A stretch of DNA of 64,000 nt from Gamsiella multidivaricata (Eukaryota > Mortierellomycota > Mortierellomycetes > Mortierellales > Mortierellaceae), in contig NW_026251742.1 in assembly GCF_025024155.1 (NCBI RefSeq), positions 1 to 64,000 of the forward strand. Direction: 5' to 3'. How positions within the stretch are numbered: the stretch's first letter is position 1; each line of letters starts with the position of its first letter. The notes under the pieces were generated by a model. It was not told where the DNA came from and did not search any database. It saw only the letters and a list, made by a program, of their open reading frames with translations. Shown piece after piece: positions 1 through 12,231 of the stretch. Both the position numbers and the translations under genes were made by a program.

Positions 1-3000
1 CTACTCTGCTGGTTCGCATAGAACTGGTTATAATCCAACCGTACAACCAGGCACAAAAACTGCACCGTCTCAGTCGCGCTATAAAAGTTCAGCGCGTCGA
101 TCAGAAGCTTCAGATGGTAGATAAACCCGTCCTCAAATTCGTTCAGCCGCCGCATAGCCTTTTCAATCTGTTGGACCTGGCTTAACGGTGCCATTGCCGC
201 TGTCTCGACATCCAGCTGCGTCTCCATCGCCATCAGTGCACGCGTGAACCGGTCAGTATAGTTCGTGAACTTGATACACGTCGACATGAGCTTTGAATAG
301 ATCTAGAGGCCGTGCATATGAAAGGCTTTAGAAAACTCCGTTCTTCTTCGTCTTCGATGGATCTCCTTATTGCTTCTGTCCCCCGAAACTGGCATGTCAT
401 GTAACACACGTACCCTCAGTAACTTGGAGTTCGTCAACATGCACTGGTTCAAACATGTATCCAAGAAATCAGAGTGAATTTGTAGCACCTGGTCCACAGT
501 AGAAACCTTCGCCAGCTTGGATGCCAAATCTCTCCAGTTGGGTTCCAGCACCTCAGAGCAGACATAGTACGCAAACTGCTGCACGAATGTCAACATGCTT
601 GCGCGTAGACCATACACTCGTCCACGCCACTGCTTCAGCGCGGGCGACGCATTCTTCCAGACACTCGACTTTGCGTGCTCTGTCCAGGTATTGCAAAGGA
701 CTTGTTCGCCGTGCTTGAGGTACAAGAGATGACGGAAGAGAAGCTGGTACTTTGTCAGGGCTTTGCGAGATATCACAAGTGATAATGGGAACTTGACCGA
801 GTAGTCCAAAGTGAATGCATCAATTCCTATATTATTATAAAACGTTAAAGTACCGCTGTTAATATCCGCATTTAAGACTAGTATTACAGTCCATGAAGAA
901 GTTGTTCATGCAAGCATTAAGTACCTGCGAGAGATCCCTTGGTTTGAGTAGGGGGCTCCACAAGAGCGGAAGTGACACCCTCCATCGATGTCCCACCAAT
1001 CGCCTCATCCTGCCAAGAGCCATTGGAGACATGTTGCTGATGACCTTCGCCACTGTTTGCGCGGCTGCGTGTTCGTGCCTTGAATGCCTTCGACTCTACA
1101 CGGTCACCCAGACCTAGCGTCTGACCCTGTGCCTGGCCTTTGATGCTGATGATCCGAAGCAGCTGGTCCACCAGACTGAGATGAGTCATATCGACCTTGA
1201 GGTCCTCCTTAAAGGTGTCGTTAACGGTGACAGATGATGGGTTGCGGAGGACCAAATCCAAAAGTGACTGCAATTTCGTTAATGACACTTCCCTCCATGG
1301 CCGCTTTAACTCGACCGAGGCAAGGTCCAAAAAATGAGTAAAGTAATCCGACTGGTCCAAGAAGAAATATCTCTTCATTGACCTAGAATAAATAAAAAAA
1401 CGTGCTTGTTAGAGTGTAGTTGCAGAGTGTAGACATGCCAAAAATGAAGGAAGGTGGCCTAAACACCACTAACCGAAGTCGCCCGAGCAGCTGCTTGTCC
1501 TCCAACAGTAGATCCAGTAGTTTCCTATTTGCGTATTGATATGCTTCATCAATCGTGTCCACCAGTCTGCCGCCGCTCAACGCCGCCAAAACATCGTTGC
1601 GTTCTGTGTTGTTCGAGGATCCAAAGGCCTGACTCGTAGCAGGGTTCGATTGCTCAGCATTGGAACTGGAGAGGTGGATGCCGCACTCCCTGATCACGTT
1701 CAAATATTTCCCTGCGAGCAAGATCTTTGTTTTGTGAGGGACCAGGAACGAGGGTACGTAGTTTCCCCTAATCGTGTACCGCTGTTCCCAGTATGCGTCG
1801 GCATCATTAAAGTCTTGCTTAAGACCCTCCTTTTTCACCCTGCGACTCTCTACAATCATGAATTCTTCGTATGGGTCCCGGATCTCGCCCTTATGGATCC
1901 ATGATTCCAGCATAGCAATGTAAGGTACAGAAGCCTTGTTGAGTAGAAATCCGTACAGCTTTTTCGTCACTGGATCCCTAAAAACCGTTAGTAAGCGAAG
2001 TAGACGCATGGTGAGTATTTGAGAAACAATCTGAACAATAGCATCCCGAAGTCATAGAACGTACCCACTCATGTTGAACATGCCAGCAGCAATAATAGCG
2101 AGAATGCTGCCTCCTTTGCTCTCCAGAGGAATTCCTTCCTTCGGGTTTAATAACGCCTCTATATCATCGGCGGGGGGCTCCTTCCTGCCTGCTTCCCGTA
2201 TTACGCCGACGAGGACATCCAGAGAGCTCAGTGTCTGCATTGTTGGCTGAATGTAGTACCACAGCTTTTGGAGGGTAAAATCAGGTGAAGAGCGGAATTG
2301 AGTTTCCAGCTGGGCTATCAAGATCAGGTATTCCTAAAGGACGAACATCGAAACCAGTGACAGTCAATCTCATTGTACTGCAGGCGAAGACAAGGTGAGG
2401 CATCCTTGACATTAGCCCATACCTTTAAAAGATTCCTAATTGCAGCGCAGAGCGCATGACTCACGAATCCGTACTCAAACCGTGAACGCAGCTCAACAAA
2501 TGCTTCTAGTGACAGATATATAGAGGCGAGTGGTAATATCCTTGATACAAGGTCCCGCAATGAGGGGTCTATTAAGAAATGATGATGCAGGTATAGTCAG
2601 CTTCAGAGTCCAAAGTCATGTCGAGTATTTGCATATCGTCAAGCACGGCTGCTTACCAAGGCTTTCATCGGACTTGAACTCCAAATGAACATAATCCATA
2701 TCCTGATCCTTGGCACTTATGGATGGGTGCACCATAGTGATATATTTTCCCTCGATACCCTAGGTGTTCGCCATAGATGAGAATACAAATGTTAGATAGT
2801 TTGTAAATAGCGATCATGTTTCCTGATGGGCGCGCCAATGAGCTGCGGACTTAATTCTTTTTATCATACCATCATTGTAAACAGCAGGTCTTCGATGATG
2901 GCGCTCTCCTGCATTTGAAGACTCAGTGTCCCTGCTTTTTGAGGCCCCCCTTGCTTCGAAAACTACAAGGCAATAGTGGCAATGAACTGATTAGTGATGC

Positions 3001-3624
3001 CTGCTTTGGCTGAGGTCTTTCTCCCAAGATGCTGCAGCTGGTTGGTCTTATTTACTTTGTCAGCATCCAGGCGTGATCTTGACGCCATCCTGGAATTCAG
3101 GGGTGCCCGGAGATGACTGTTCTCGTCGTGTTGGGTATCATGGCCTCTACCTGTTATTTCCGTAAGATGAAAGCAGTGGTTGTGAGTTGCGCTGTCCTGC
3201 AGGTTGCACAGACAAAGACGCCTATGCAAGAGGATTGACCGAATGCTGACCTGTAGAGTCCTTGGTAATCTTTGAGCTGATCTTTCGCAGAAGGTCATCT
3301 GCGAACACTCCAGACATATCCCTGTTCTTAACCGGCATCGAGTCAGAGCGCGCCCGCATTCCAGAGCTGCCTTGGGGCTTTGTACTGCTCTATGCAATGC
3401 ATGCAAGCGTTTGAAATCCGGATGTTAATATAGTGTATCCGCCATATGAAAAAAACATTTCGAAAAGATAGGCAATATCGCACCTGTGTGTCACTGTGCA
3501 AGTTCTTGAAGCCTCTCCTAGATGGGTCTGTTTGCGACTGGCCTGCAGGTGCAGCTGCCATCCTGGGAAAGGTGTGTTCCTGTAGCGTCGACTGTGGTGC
3601 AGATCTCTGAGGACGGCCTGTCAT
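1..3624 (-). CDS. SPC97: Gamma-tubulin complex component 2 (Spc97/GCP2), 3' end cut by window edge
   Basis: Subunit of the gamma-tubulin complex that nucleates microtubules at the spindle pole body. About eleven exons read leftwards: start at 3624, first exon to 3484, second from 3389, then exons near 3155-3062, 2956-2864, 2770-2655, 2567-2428, 2334-2066, 1979-1400, 1399-926, 828-414 and 302 to beyond base 1. Family hallmarks visible: the Grip1 stretch ending LLYTM-like 'EDLLFTMMGIEGKYI', 'RSRFEYGFVSHAL', the junction 'LLGRLRSMKRYFFLDQSDY' made only after splicing, and the Grip2 stretch 'GIDAFTLDYSVKFPLSLVI' followed by 'LLRIYSKLMSTC'. The N-terminal 120 residues are polar and poorly conserved. 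The last roughly 100 residues lie outside the window. The motifs favour GCP2 over GCP3. Splice joins were read by eye and the exon ends near 2655 and 2428 are approximate. Confidence 0.93.
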
Positions 3625-4041
3625 AGAATCAATTCCGTTGCCCTTGCTGTCATGTAAGAATGGTGATTTGTAACTTTGAAGAGTCCTTCAGAGAGAGGTC
3701 TTTTTCTCGGCGTAGCAGTGGTCGGTAGATCGTTTGCTGCGTTGCTGCTACAGAAGGTTGGTTGTCGTGTCTCCTGTTCGGTTGACTGTCGCGTCGAGGT
3801 TGAAGGTTGAAGGTAGAAGTGTGCAGGATGCAGCTAATGCGTGTAAAAAAAAAGTGGCTCGCTCCCGCTAAGGTGACGTATTACTACCCAAATCGGGAAA
3901 TTCTTCTTGAGAACCTCCGGTCTGGCAGTCTTACCCCTGGGGCCATGTCGATAGTCAACTGCATATCGTTCTTCTCTTTCTTAACGTTCATCTGATCTCA
4001 CTTCCGCTTTTCGTTCCCTCCCTCGCCCGCTCCTTCCCCTC
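3625..4041. promoter_or_regulatory. Divergent promoter between SPC97 and the AFG3-like gene
   Basis: 417 bases separating two divergently transcribed start codons. The part next to 4042 is pyrimidine-rich (4000-4041), like a fungal 5' leader. A short imperfect repeat of a GTTGAAGGT-type unit lies near 3800. No TATA box stands out. Confidence 0.5.
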
Positions 4042-6583
4042 ATGAGCGCATTCCTCACACGAGCATCCCTTTCCAGGAACGGACCCACCCGGGCTGCTAT
4101 CCTCCCAAGACTTGTCTCGGGATCTCGACATTCTACCCACGCAACCCTGACCTCGAGCACTGCCAAACAGCGATTGCAGGCTCGATTCTACTCTGCAGAC
4201 AAACCGCCTGCTCCAAAGAATAACAACACCACCAACAACGGCAGCAATAAGAACAACAACCATGGAGAGAATAGCAACAAGGGCGACAAGGATAGCAACC
4301 CTCAATCGTTCGAGAATATTTTGGGCAAGATGCTGCGCGATGCAGCAAAGAATTTTGAGAACAAAGGGCAGCCCCCCAAGAACCCAGGAGGCAACAGGAA
4401 CACCAACAATTCTGGTCGCAACAGCAACAACAACGGCAACAACAACAGCAATCAGCCTCATGGTCACAAACCCTTGTCGGACGGGAATAACAACAGCAAC
4501 AACCAGAACTTTTACACCATGACCCTCAATCCCGGCACCGTCTTGCCGATTGCCTTCACTTCTTATGTCCTCTACAAAGCTATGTCGCCCTCAGATATGA
4601 GCCGAGAGATCACCTGGCAGGACTTTCGGTCGACTTTCTTGGATAGAGGACTGGTGGATCGGCTCGTGGTCTTGAACAGGAATAGGGTCAAGGTCTATCT
4701 GCGTCACGACGGACCCGGACCCACTTCAGGAACATTGGGTCAGCCCCATGGAACAACTTACACCTTTAGCATTGGATCTGTCGAGGCTTTTGAGCGCAAG
4801 CTGGACGAGGCGCAATCTGAATTGGGCATTCCTGGATCAGATAGGATTCCGGTATCGTACAGGGACGAGGTCAATCTCTTCGGAACTTTGATCCACTTTG
4901 CGCCTACTCTGCTGCTAGTCGGCGTGCTTGTCTACATGGCCAAGAAGGGCCCCGGAGGCGGTGGGCAGGGTATTTTTGGCGTTGGAAAGTCCAAGGCGAA
5001 GCTCTTCAATCAGGAGACCGATATCGCAGTCAAATTCAAGGATGTCGCCGGTATGGACGAGGCCAAGCTCGAGATCATGGAGTTCGTCAAGTTCTTGAAG
5101 AATCCTGCAGCCTATGAAAAATTGGGAGCAAAGATCCCCAAGGGCGCCATTCTGAGCGGTCCTCCCGGAACAGGAAAGACGCTCTTGGCTAAGGCAACGG
5201 CAGGCGAGGCTGGTGTTCCTTTCTTGAGCGTATCTGGATCCGAGTTCGTCGAGATGTTCGTTGGTGTTGGAGCTTCACGTGTCCGCGATCTCTTTGCGAG
5301 CGCCAAGAAGCATGCGCCCTGCATTATCTTTGTGGACGAGATCGACGCTATTGGAAAGGCACGTGGGAAGGGCGGCCAGTTTGGCGGCAATGACGAGCGC
5401 GAGAGTACGCTGAACCAGCTGTTGGTTGAAATGGATGGTTTCGGATCGAACGAGCATGTTGTTGTCCTTGCGGGAACGAATCGACCGGATGTGCTGGACG
5501 ACGCCTTGATGCGACCTGGTCGTTTTGATCGTCATATTGCCATTGACCGTCCGGATATCAAGGGTAGATGCGACATCTTCAAAGTCCATCTGCGACCCAT
5601 CAAGACAAACGAGGACATTCCGAAGCTGGCACAGAAACTTGCTGCATTGACACCAGGATTCTCGGGAGCTGATGTCCACAACGTTTGTAACGAGGCAGCC
5701 TTGATTGCTGCCAGACATAACCAGGATACTGTCACAGCGGCTGACTTTGAGGCTGCGATCGAGCGTGTTATCGTAGGTCTCGAAAAGAAATCGAAGGTGC
5801 TTTCGCCAGAGGAAAAGAAGACGGTCGCATATCATGAGGCTGGCCATGCCGTTGCGGGATGGTACCTGGAGCATGCGGATCCTCTTCTCAAGGTATCTAT
5901 TATTCCACGCGGAGTTGGCGCTCTGGGATATGCTCAGTACCTGCCCAAGGACCAGTATCTGTATTCGACTCAACAGCTCATGGATCGCATGTGCATGACT
6001 CTTGGCGGACGCGTCTCGGAGCACATTTTCTTCGGCACCATCACCACTGGCGCCCAGGACGATCTCCAAAAGGTCACCAAGATGGCCTACGCTCAAGGTA
6101 AGAGCAATCTATGAATGCTGCGCTGCTGTGCCATTGTGCTACTGTCACACAAAGATGGAATAGAAACGAATCTCTAACGCTCTATTTTTCCTCTTTGTAG
6201 TTGCAACCTATGGTATGGACTCTGAGCTGGGACCGCTTTCATACGGCAATCAGGATAACAAGGATTCATTCACGAAACCATACAGTGAGCAGACTGGTCA
6301 GCTCATCGACAACCAGGTCCGGTCCTTGATTGGCCAGGCCTTCCGTAAGACCACCAATCTCTTGACAGAGAAACGTGTCGATGTTGAGAAGGTGGCGAAG
6401 TTGTTGATGGAGAAGGAGGTGCTGAACCGTTCGGACATGGAGCGTCTCCTTGGCAAGCGGCCCTTCCAGGACAAGTTGCACGAGTTGTTGGGAACCGAGG
6501 TCACCCCACAGGATGCGATATATATTAACCCTGACTCTTCGTCAGCACCATCAACAACACCCTCGCCTCCTACAATCTCATAG
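4042..6583 (+). CDS. AFG3: Mitochondrial inner-membrane m-AAA protease (AFG3/YTA10 type)
   Basis: ATP-dependent zinc metalloprotease that degrades and extracts inner-membrane proteins from the mitochondrial matrix side. Exons 4042-6097 and 6201-6583 join in phase to give 812 residues. Residues 1-50 are Arg/Ser-rich without acids, a mitochondrial presequence. Residues 57-155 are Asn-rich low complexity. Two membrane segments lie near 160-180 and 277-300. Walker A GPPGTGKT is at 373-380, Walker B IIFVDEID at 428-435, followed by the second region of homology with RPGRFDRHI. The zinc site HEAGH is at 598-602. The C-terminal exon carries the rest of the M41 peptidase domain ([14 protein letters not shown]). 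Everything needed for activity is present. It could be the Yta12 paralogue; AFG3/Yta10 is favoured from the overall motif spelling. Confidence 0.95.
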
Positions 6584-6952
6584 AATCATAGAATGGGGAT
6601 GCTCATAGACGACCGCACCCTACCTTGAATCCAAACGTATATTTCTCAAAGACATGACATGATAAAAGAAACGACAATCTAGACTCAATAGATGCACCTT
6701 ACCGGCTTTCACGGTCAACACATACTCACTAATGTTTTATTTTCCTTTGTCCGTTTTGTTGTTCCCTTATCATTCTTCCACTGTGTTTGGTTGCTTTCGA
6801 GTGGGCATTGAGACGTCGCTGGCGTATCATTTCTATAATATAAATTTTGTGGCCATGATGCGTCTGACTTTTGCAAAATTCTCGGGCTTATCCATATCAA
6901 CATGTGCGCATCCAACATCGTGCGCCTCAATCGTTTCATGGACAAAAGGCCT
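6584..6952. other. Intergenic, no gene seen
   Basis: 3' flank of the AFG3-like gene. No open frame, RNA gene or repeat that I can support. Confidence 0.5.
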
Positions 6953-7430
6953 CTAGTCTCCTGGATCAGATCGCCGCACCCTCATGTTGCTTGTCCATAG
7001 CTTGAAGAAGACCTTATCGCCCCCGGATACTATTCTGGAGGACATTATGGGCCTTGTCGTATATCATCCTGCTCCCCTCCGCTGTATTGTTGTCTGCGTA
7101 TTGAGTCTGAAGCTAAGAATGCGCTTCTGCATCCTCTTGGTACTGGTTTAACTCCTTTGCAAGCTTTGAGCGCTCCGTAGCTGTGTCCACGATAACCACC
7201 AGGGCTACCTTCACGCCCATCTTCTCGAGTTAATCAGCCATACAGCGGGTAATACTACCTCCGAAGGATCATCCCGATAAACGATATGACGCATAAAGCT
7301 ACACACGGCGAATTTACTCAATTCGGCTTCAAGACCGGTGGCAGAAGAGAAGACACAGAAGTCCAATCACAGAGTGGGGGCAGATACGGCGGTGCGTTGT
7401 ACAAAAGGAACTTCTTGATCTAAACGAAGA
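6953..7430 (-). pseudogene. Decayed coding stretch of unknown family
   Basis: Reading leftwards, three abutting frames give protein-like sequence interrupted by stops and shifts. From about 7420 a frame reads 'DQEVPFVQRTAVSAPTL', stop, then 'LSKFAVCSFMRHIVYRDDP'. After a shift a second frame from 7220 reads 'MGVKVALVVIVDTATERSKL' and 'AKELNQYQEDAEAHS', stop, 'LQTQYADNNTAEGSRMIYDK'. A third shift gives 'DKVFFKLWTSNMRVRRSDPG' and a stop at 6953. The amphipathic pattern and low stop density look like a broken gene, not chance. I do not recognise the family. No promoter or start codon was identified. Confidence 0.45.
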
Positions 7431-8770
7431 CAGATTACTAAGTGTTATAGATCACGAACATTTGCTTCACAATACACACATATTGTGGTGAACAGATCCT
7501 GTGGAGAGCGAGAGTGGCAATGAGGGCGAGGGCAAGGGCGCATGTAATACAGGCGTTCAAAAGAGTGGGCTTTTTTTTTATCGTCAAAGTTGCCGATAAA
7601 TTTTAGGAGGCTGACTCTGTCCCCTTGATGCATGGACTTCCTCCTCTCAATGGGCATCCATGGACATCAAAGTACAAAAATGACGGTCGCAATTATCTTC
7701 CGTATGGATGTGAGGGGCTGCTTTCGTTCAAGACGAAGCACCTGCACAGTGCTCAAATCCAGAAGACACAGCCAGCTTCTGCGAAGATCTGATAAGATCC
7801 ATGCAAGGTCCGACTTGGATGTCCAGAGTTTAACCTCTTGTATGCCTCATTTCTCGGACCTTTTTGCTAGCGTCGCATTTTTTTTTTTTTTCATCCGATG
7901 AGTCTAGCTTGAAAATACATCCGAGTTTTTACCCGAATAATAACTGGAATCCCATTAGTAATAGCGTCAGGCGATCATGCCTTTCATATTCTTTCGAATG
8001 AGGGTTGCACACAATGAAAACGTGGCAATATTGTTGGTGTACCAAGAACCGTTGAACCGTGCACCCATGCAATGTCCCCCGAACAAGTTGTTCTTATAGC
8101 ACAAGTTGCCGGAGCTGCTAGTTATATGAGTTACTAGGGTCTAGAGATTATCCCACAATGGCCGGAAAGTGCACATGAGCCCCTCATTGCAGTTTTTGTC
8201 GCCATCATCAATAACGAGGATCCCAGAGCTCCATGCATCCCATCCTAAACTATCACAGGGCGACAAAATGCGTATGGATAATTACAATGTATCCAATTTA
8301 TCTTTAACATGCACATCCTTAGCTCCAAGACATGGCGCTCGATCGACCACGCCTCCGATGCATTTCAGAAAATCAAGTATTTCCAATAACAATGTGCCCC
8401 ATGAGGATGCTTACCGAAGAACAAGAAGCCTAGTCCATACCTGTATGGGCATGAAAAAATCATGCCGCGCATTTTCACATTCCTTATTTGAAGTTCTATT
8501 GGTCGATTTTAGCCCCTGGCGGGAAATTTTGTTTTTGAAACGCGCTTATGTAGTAGCACACGTTTTTATTGGCTCAGCACCCTACAGAGACAAGAGGCAG
8601 GGGCCCGTGTCCGACAAGGTAAAACGCGTTCAAACGCGTTAGATGTTAGCCCCCCTAATATCGGCGAGCAGTAAAAATAAATAGGCCTAACATGCACCAT
8701 ACACCGCATGCTTTACCCGAGGGCCGAAGAGGAGAAAAGATTGCGCGGTGTGGAATTTTCTATCCACTAG
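7431..8770. other. Intergenic, no gene seen
   Basis: About 1.3 kb with only short open frames that lack codon-like composition. Contains A/T runs near 7570 and 7880. Nothing further supported. Confidence 0.4.
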
Positions 8771-8777
8771 GGGAGAC

Positions 8778-8784
8778 TATAAAA
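8778..8784 (+). promoter_or_regulatory. TATA box of the tetraspan gene
   Basis: TATAAAA, followed by a CT-rich stretch with a (CT)n run near 8850, leading into the start codon at 9229. If used, it implies a leader of roughly 400 bases. Confidence 0.5.
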
Positions 8785-9228
8785 GTCGATGGTCAGTCTG
8801 CACACCCGGGCACTCTGCACTCTTTTCTTCTCCTCTTCCGTTCTCTCTCTCTCTCTCTCTTCCTGCCCTCACGCGCATACGCGGATACATCCACATTCAT
8901 CTCTGCCTTCCTCCCTCGACACTGTTCTTACCATATCCTACTGCTATCCATACTGCTCCTCCACAGTTCCTGTAATCATCACTCCTTCTCTCCATCACCG
9001 CAACTTCATCTTCTTTTTACTTCGACGCTCATTTTTTCTGTTCATATCCCATTCTCCTGTGCATATCCACATTCTGTCGCATACCACCTCCACCAGCACA
9101 CCTCCGTATACGCCTTTCTTTGTCCCTTCGCTGAATACCATTTAACGGCTGCGACCTACCGACATCGTCTCTCTCTCTTTCTCTGTATAAAATAACCACA
9201 CTCCCTCCGACCAACACACACCACCGCA

Positions 9229-10082
9229 ATGTACAAGCAAAGCAGTGCTCGCGTTAGGCTGTTGGGAACAACCGCCTGCCTGTTCATTGTCTTCTTACTC
9301 GCCATGATCATCATGGGCTCCATCGGCATCAACGGCAACTATACACATGCGAACGGCGACAGCGGATGTTTTCTCTACATGACCATGGATGGCAAAGTGC
9401 CCTCCTTTAACAGCAGTAAGAAGAGAAAAAAAAAAAAAAAAGGGCCGATTTTCAGTAGGCTCGTTTTGATTACACTAAACTAGCTCGCTTACGAACTTTA
9501 CTAACAAATTAATTCCCGATTTTTTCTTTTTTGGTGGCGTCTTTTAGCGTACTGTCAGTTCCCAGTGATTGGTGCCGGCATTGTCAGTGTCTTTGCAGTT
9601 CTTTTCCTCGGCTACTGGGCCGCGGTCGTACAGCGCTATGATGAATTCGCTCCCACCATCGTCTCTAAGATCTTCATGGGCTTCAGTGTCCTCTTGGCCG
9701 TGTTCGCATTTTCGATCTGTGGCGAGTTGGGTATCGGACTCAATATTGGCTGTCGCTCCGTTACCTCGGGCCAGGGCCTGAGCAAGTGCCAGTCTACAGT
9801 GGATAGCTTCCAAGGTATGTGTGTTACTCACTAGCATCCGTATAAGGATAGGCTCAGCAGCACATAAAACACTCGGACTTTATTTTCTAATCCGACTTTC
9901 ATCCTTTCTTAGCACTCAACACTGCACAAGTGTCTGCGGGTCTGATGGGAGGCTTCTTGCTGGTCGCCTTCACCCTTGAACTTATCCAGTACAAGAATTT
10001 GCCAGAATACGACACGGATCCATACAATACTCAGGAGGCATACGCCCACCAGAACCCATCCACATCCGAATACCAGGCATAG
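9229..10082 (+). CDS. Small four-span membrane protein, function unknown
   Basis: Exons 9229-9415, 9548-9814 and 9913-10082 join in phase to 207 residues. Four hydrophobic segments can be seen: residues about 10-30 (TTACLFIVFLLAMIIMG), the start of exon 2 (FPVIGAGIVSVFAVLFLG), its middle (IFMGFSVLLAVFAFSICGE), and the start of exon 3 (GLMGGFLLVAFTLELI). The loop between spans 3 and 4 has paired cysteines. The tail is hydrophilic with Tyr/Gln/Pro and likely cytosolic. The topology resembles MARVEL or SUR7-type fungal tetraspan proteins, but I see no diagnostic motif, so no function is assigned. It is convergent with TVP23 across a 310-base gap. Confidence 0.85.
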
Positions 10083-10392
10083 GCGTCCTTTCGAGGCCCT
10101 ACACGCCATGATCATCCACCTACTACGTTAACGAACCCATGTCATATGTACCAATGTCTATAGTCTCCTCAAATTCCCTCACTAGTGTATGTCTATGCAA
10201 AATAAATCCATTATCTCTTAGCATCTTAGCATTTCAGCACATTCAGGCGAAGTGTGGCCTGTTCAAAGCATACGCATTTCTTTTGTTTTATTCGTTCCAC
10301 GACCAAAATACCAAAATGCCTTCGTACATGCCCATTCTATTCCTTCGAATGGCATGCCGCTTCATGTTCCATCGTCCTTTTCTCATCCTTCC
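10083..10392. other. Convergent intergenic gap
   Basis: 310 bases between two convergent stop codons. AT-rich, holding both 3' untranslated regions. No gene or clear hairpin seen. Confidence 0.5.
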
Positions 10393-11688
10393 TTAAAATA
10401 AGGATCCAGCCATGCGAGAGATTCCCCTGCTCATCAATCCGCCCATCAGTCCACCAGCGCTAGAGCCACCCAACATGTTCGAGGCGAATCCTGAAGCCCA
10501 CTTCTGCTTCGCATCCTTGTCGCACTGTGTGTATCCAATCACGTTCGCAAAGTTCAGCGCCAATGCGACCGCAACGATCAGCAACCAGGTCAGCTTGAAG
10601 GTCAGGATGCACAGAATTCCAAACACCACCCAGACCGCTGGAGCCACATACAGGCCTGTCCAGAACAGGCGCGAGTCCACGGGGTTGAGGGGGCGACTTG
10701 GCTAATACATTTGTGGACGTAGAGAGAGAGAGAGAGAGAGAAAGCGTAAAGCAATGGTTTAGTTCTCTTTCCCTATTTCCTTTCCTTTAATTTCCTTTGC
10801 TCCTTTGTCCCATTGTCCTTTTGTTCCTTGACAGTTCCCTTGTGTTTGTAACTTACGTCGCGGGACTCGAACAGCCATGTGGTCGTACCATCCTCCTTGT
10901 TCTCGTTCCACCATCTCAGGCCGACCAAGAGCCGCCCAGAGACATTCTTGACCGTCCAAAAGTCGAACACGAGCATAAGCACGCACAGGACAAAGATCAA
11001 CACAAAGTTGTCCGTGAACCAAGTTCCGAAAAAGTAGATACAGATCGCTGCAATGCGGAACAAAAAGTGGAAAATCAGGCACACCGGATGACTATGTCAT
11101 AATAAAGAAGGCAAGAGAGTAGACAAACGTTGTTAGAAGAGCTGCATTGCTTGATAAATAATAAAAAAAAAAAAAAAAAAAAAGCGAAGAGCGTAACTCG
11201 CTTGTTGCGAAGTAAACTGTCGGAAAGTCATCCCTCCATGTCCTCCATAGATATCACTATCTTGTTCCAGCAGGGCTTCAAACAGCTTGGTGATGCTATT
11301 CATCCACTGCAAACCACATCCCATATATCAACTCCTGCTCTGAATCCCCATGTCAATCTAGATAACTTCGTCGTCGCAATCCTGTACGTGTGTCCATGGC
11401 ATATTTGTCGTCCTTTTTATCCTTCTCCAGCCATTGTTTTTGCTGTTGACCCCTGAATAATACCTCGACTGCTTAAGAAGCGAGGGCTGGCCGCCGGCCT
11501 CAAGATCTGGCTCGAGGGTGTTGGTGCCCATTGGCTGTGCGTCTGATAACAGATTCTGTCGGTCTGTTGTCGATGCCTGAATAAAACGAACAGTGATGCA
11601 AAAAAAGACTGGTCGTGGTTAGGATACAAGGCTATTACGGTATCAAGTCATTGCCTGCAATGAGGTCCAATGACTATGGATTTACCAT
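10393..11688 (-). CDS. TVP23: Golgi membrane protein TVP23 (FAM18 family)
   Basis: Integral membrane protein of late Golgi vesicles, implicated in Golgi trafficking. Exons 11688-11686 (only the start codon), 11576-11464, 11091-10857 and 10701-10393 join to 219 residues. Diagnostic family sequence: 'HPVCLIFHFLFRIAA', 'FDFWTVKNVSGRLLVGLRWW' and, after splicing, 'FESRDPSRPLNPVDSRLFW'. Four membrane segments are present. The tail is Gly/Met-rich. The ATG-only first exon is supported by a GTAAAT donor directly after it and by frame agreement (M-ASTTDRQNLL). The 372-base intron 2 contains a 22-base T run on the coding strand. A different start inside that region is possible but less likely. Confidence 0.92.
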
Positions 11689-12040
11689 CGTGTGTACGTG
11701 TGTGTATGTGTGTGTGTATATGTATGTGTATGTGTGTGTCTTCGTGCTGAATCCTCCGTTCTTCTGCTCCTGTTGATCCGATGTGTCGAGCGCTAGTGTC
11801 CTGTGTGAAGCAGCAGATGATGTCCAGCAGAGATGGCAGGTTGAAAGAGATGAAGCTTGGCGTGTGGCTAATTTTAGGCACAGAATTGACCAGGCGCGCC
11901 ACCCTACAAAATACCCGCAGAATCAAGTAGGAGAGCGAAAGAGAGCCACTCCAGTCAAACAGTATCTCTTCATATATCCCGTACACTCGTATCCATTCGA
12001 ACAACTGCTGTCTAGTCTATTCATAATCAGATAATTATCA

Positions 12041-12231
12041 TGGGCTTCGAATGTCCCAAACACATCGACAACGGGTCATCAGTCCACCAGAGCTCGCAGC
12101 ACCAGCAACGTCGGCAGTACCAGCATTACCAGTAGAATGGAGATGTGAGCCAGGGTGCGCTTGTGAATTCATATAACCATCTGGAACGCATGGGAGCAGG
12201 CCAGAGATTGGCCACGGGTATGATGGATCGG
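12041..12231 (+). pseudogene. Truncated copy of the WW-domain gene at 13702
   Basis: The leader (TCTATTCATAATCAGATAAT), start codon and first codons (MGFECPKHIDNGSSVH) match those at 13675-13750. The copy then jumps, with an internal deletion, to sequence matching the end of exon 2 of the intact gene, including its GTACGTT donor near 12230. The deletion removes the whole WW domain and intron 1. A TAG stops the frame after 31 codons (12134-12136). Because promoter and intron edges are kept, this is a DNA-level duplication, not a retrocopy. No product is expected. Confidence 0.85.

Noticed and set aside
5275..6096. 273-codon open frame on the minus strand
   Set aside because: Antisense shadow of the AFG3-like gene.
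8692..9195. 167-codon open frame upstream of the tetraspan gene
   Set aside because: Translation of a CT-rich leader with Ser/Leu/His low complexity; no homologous look.
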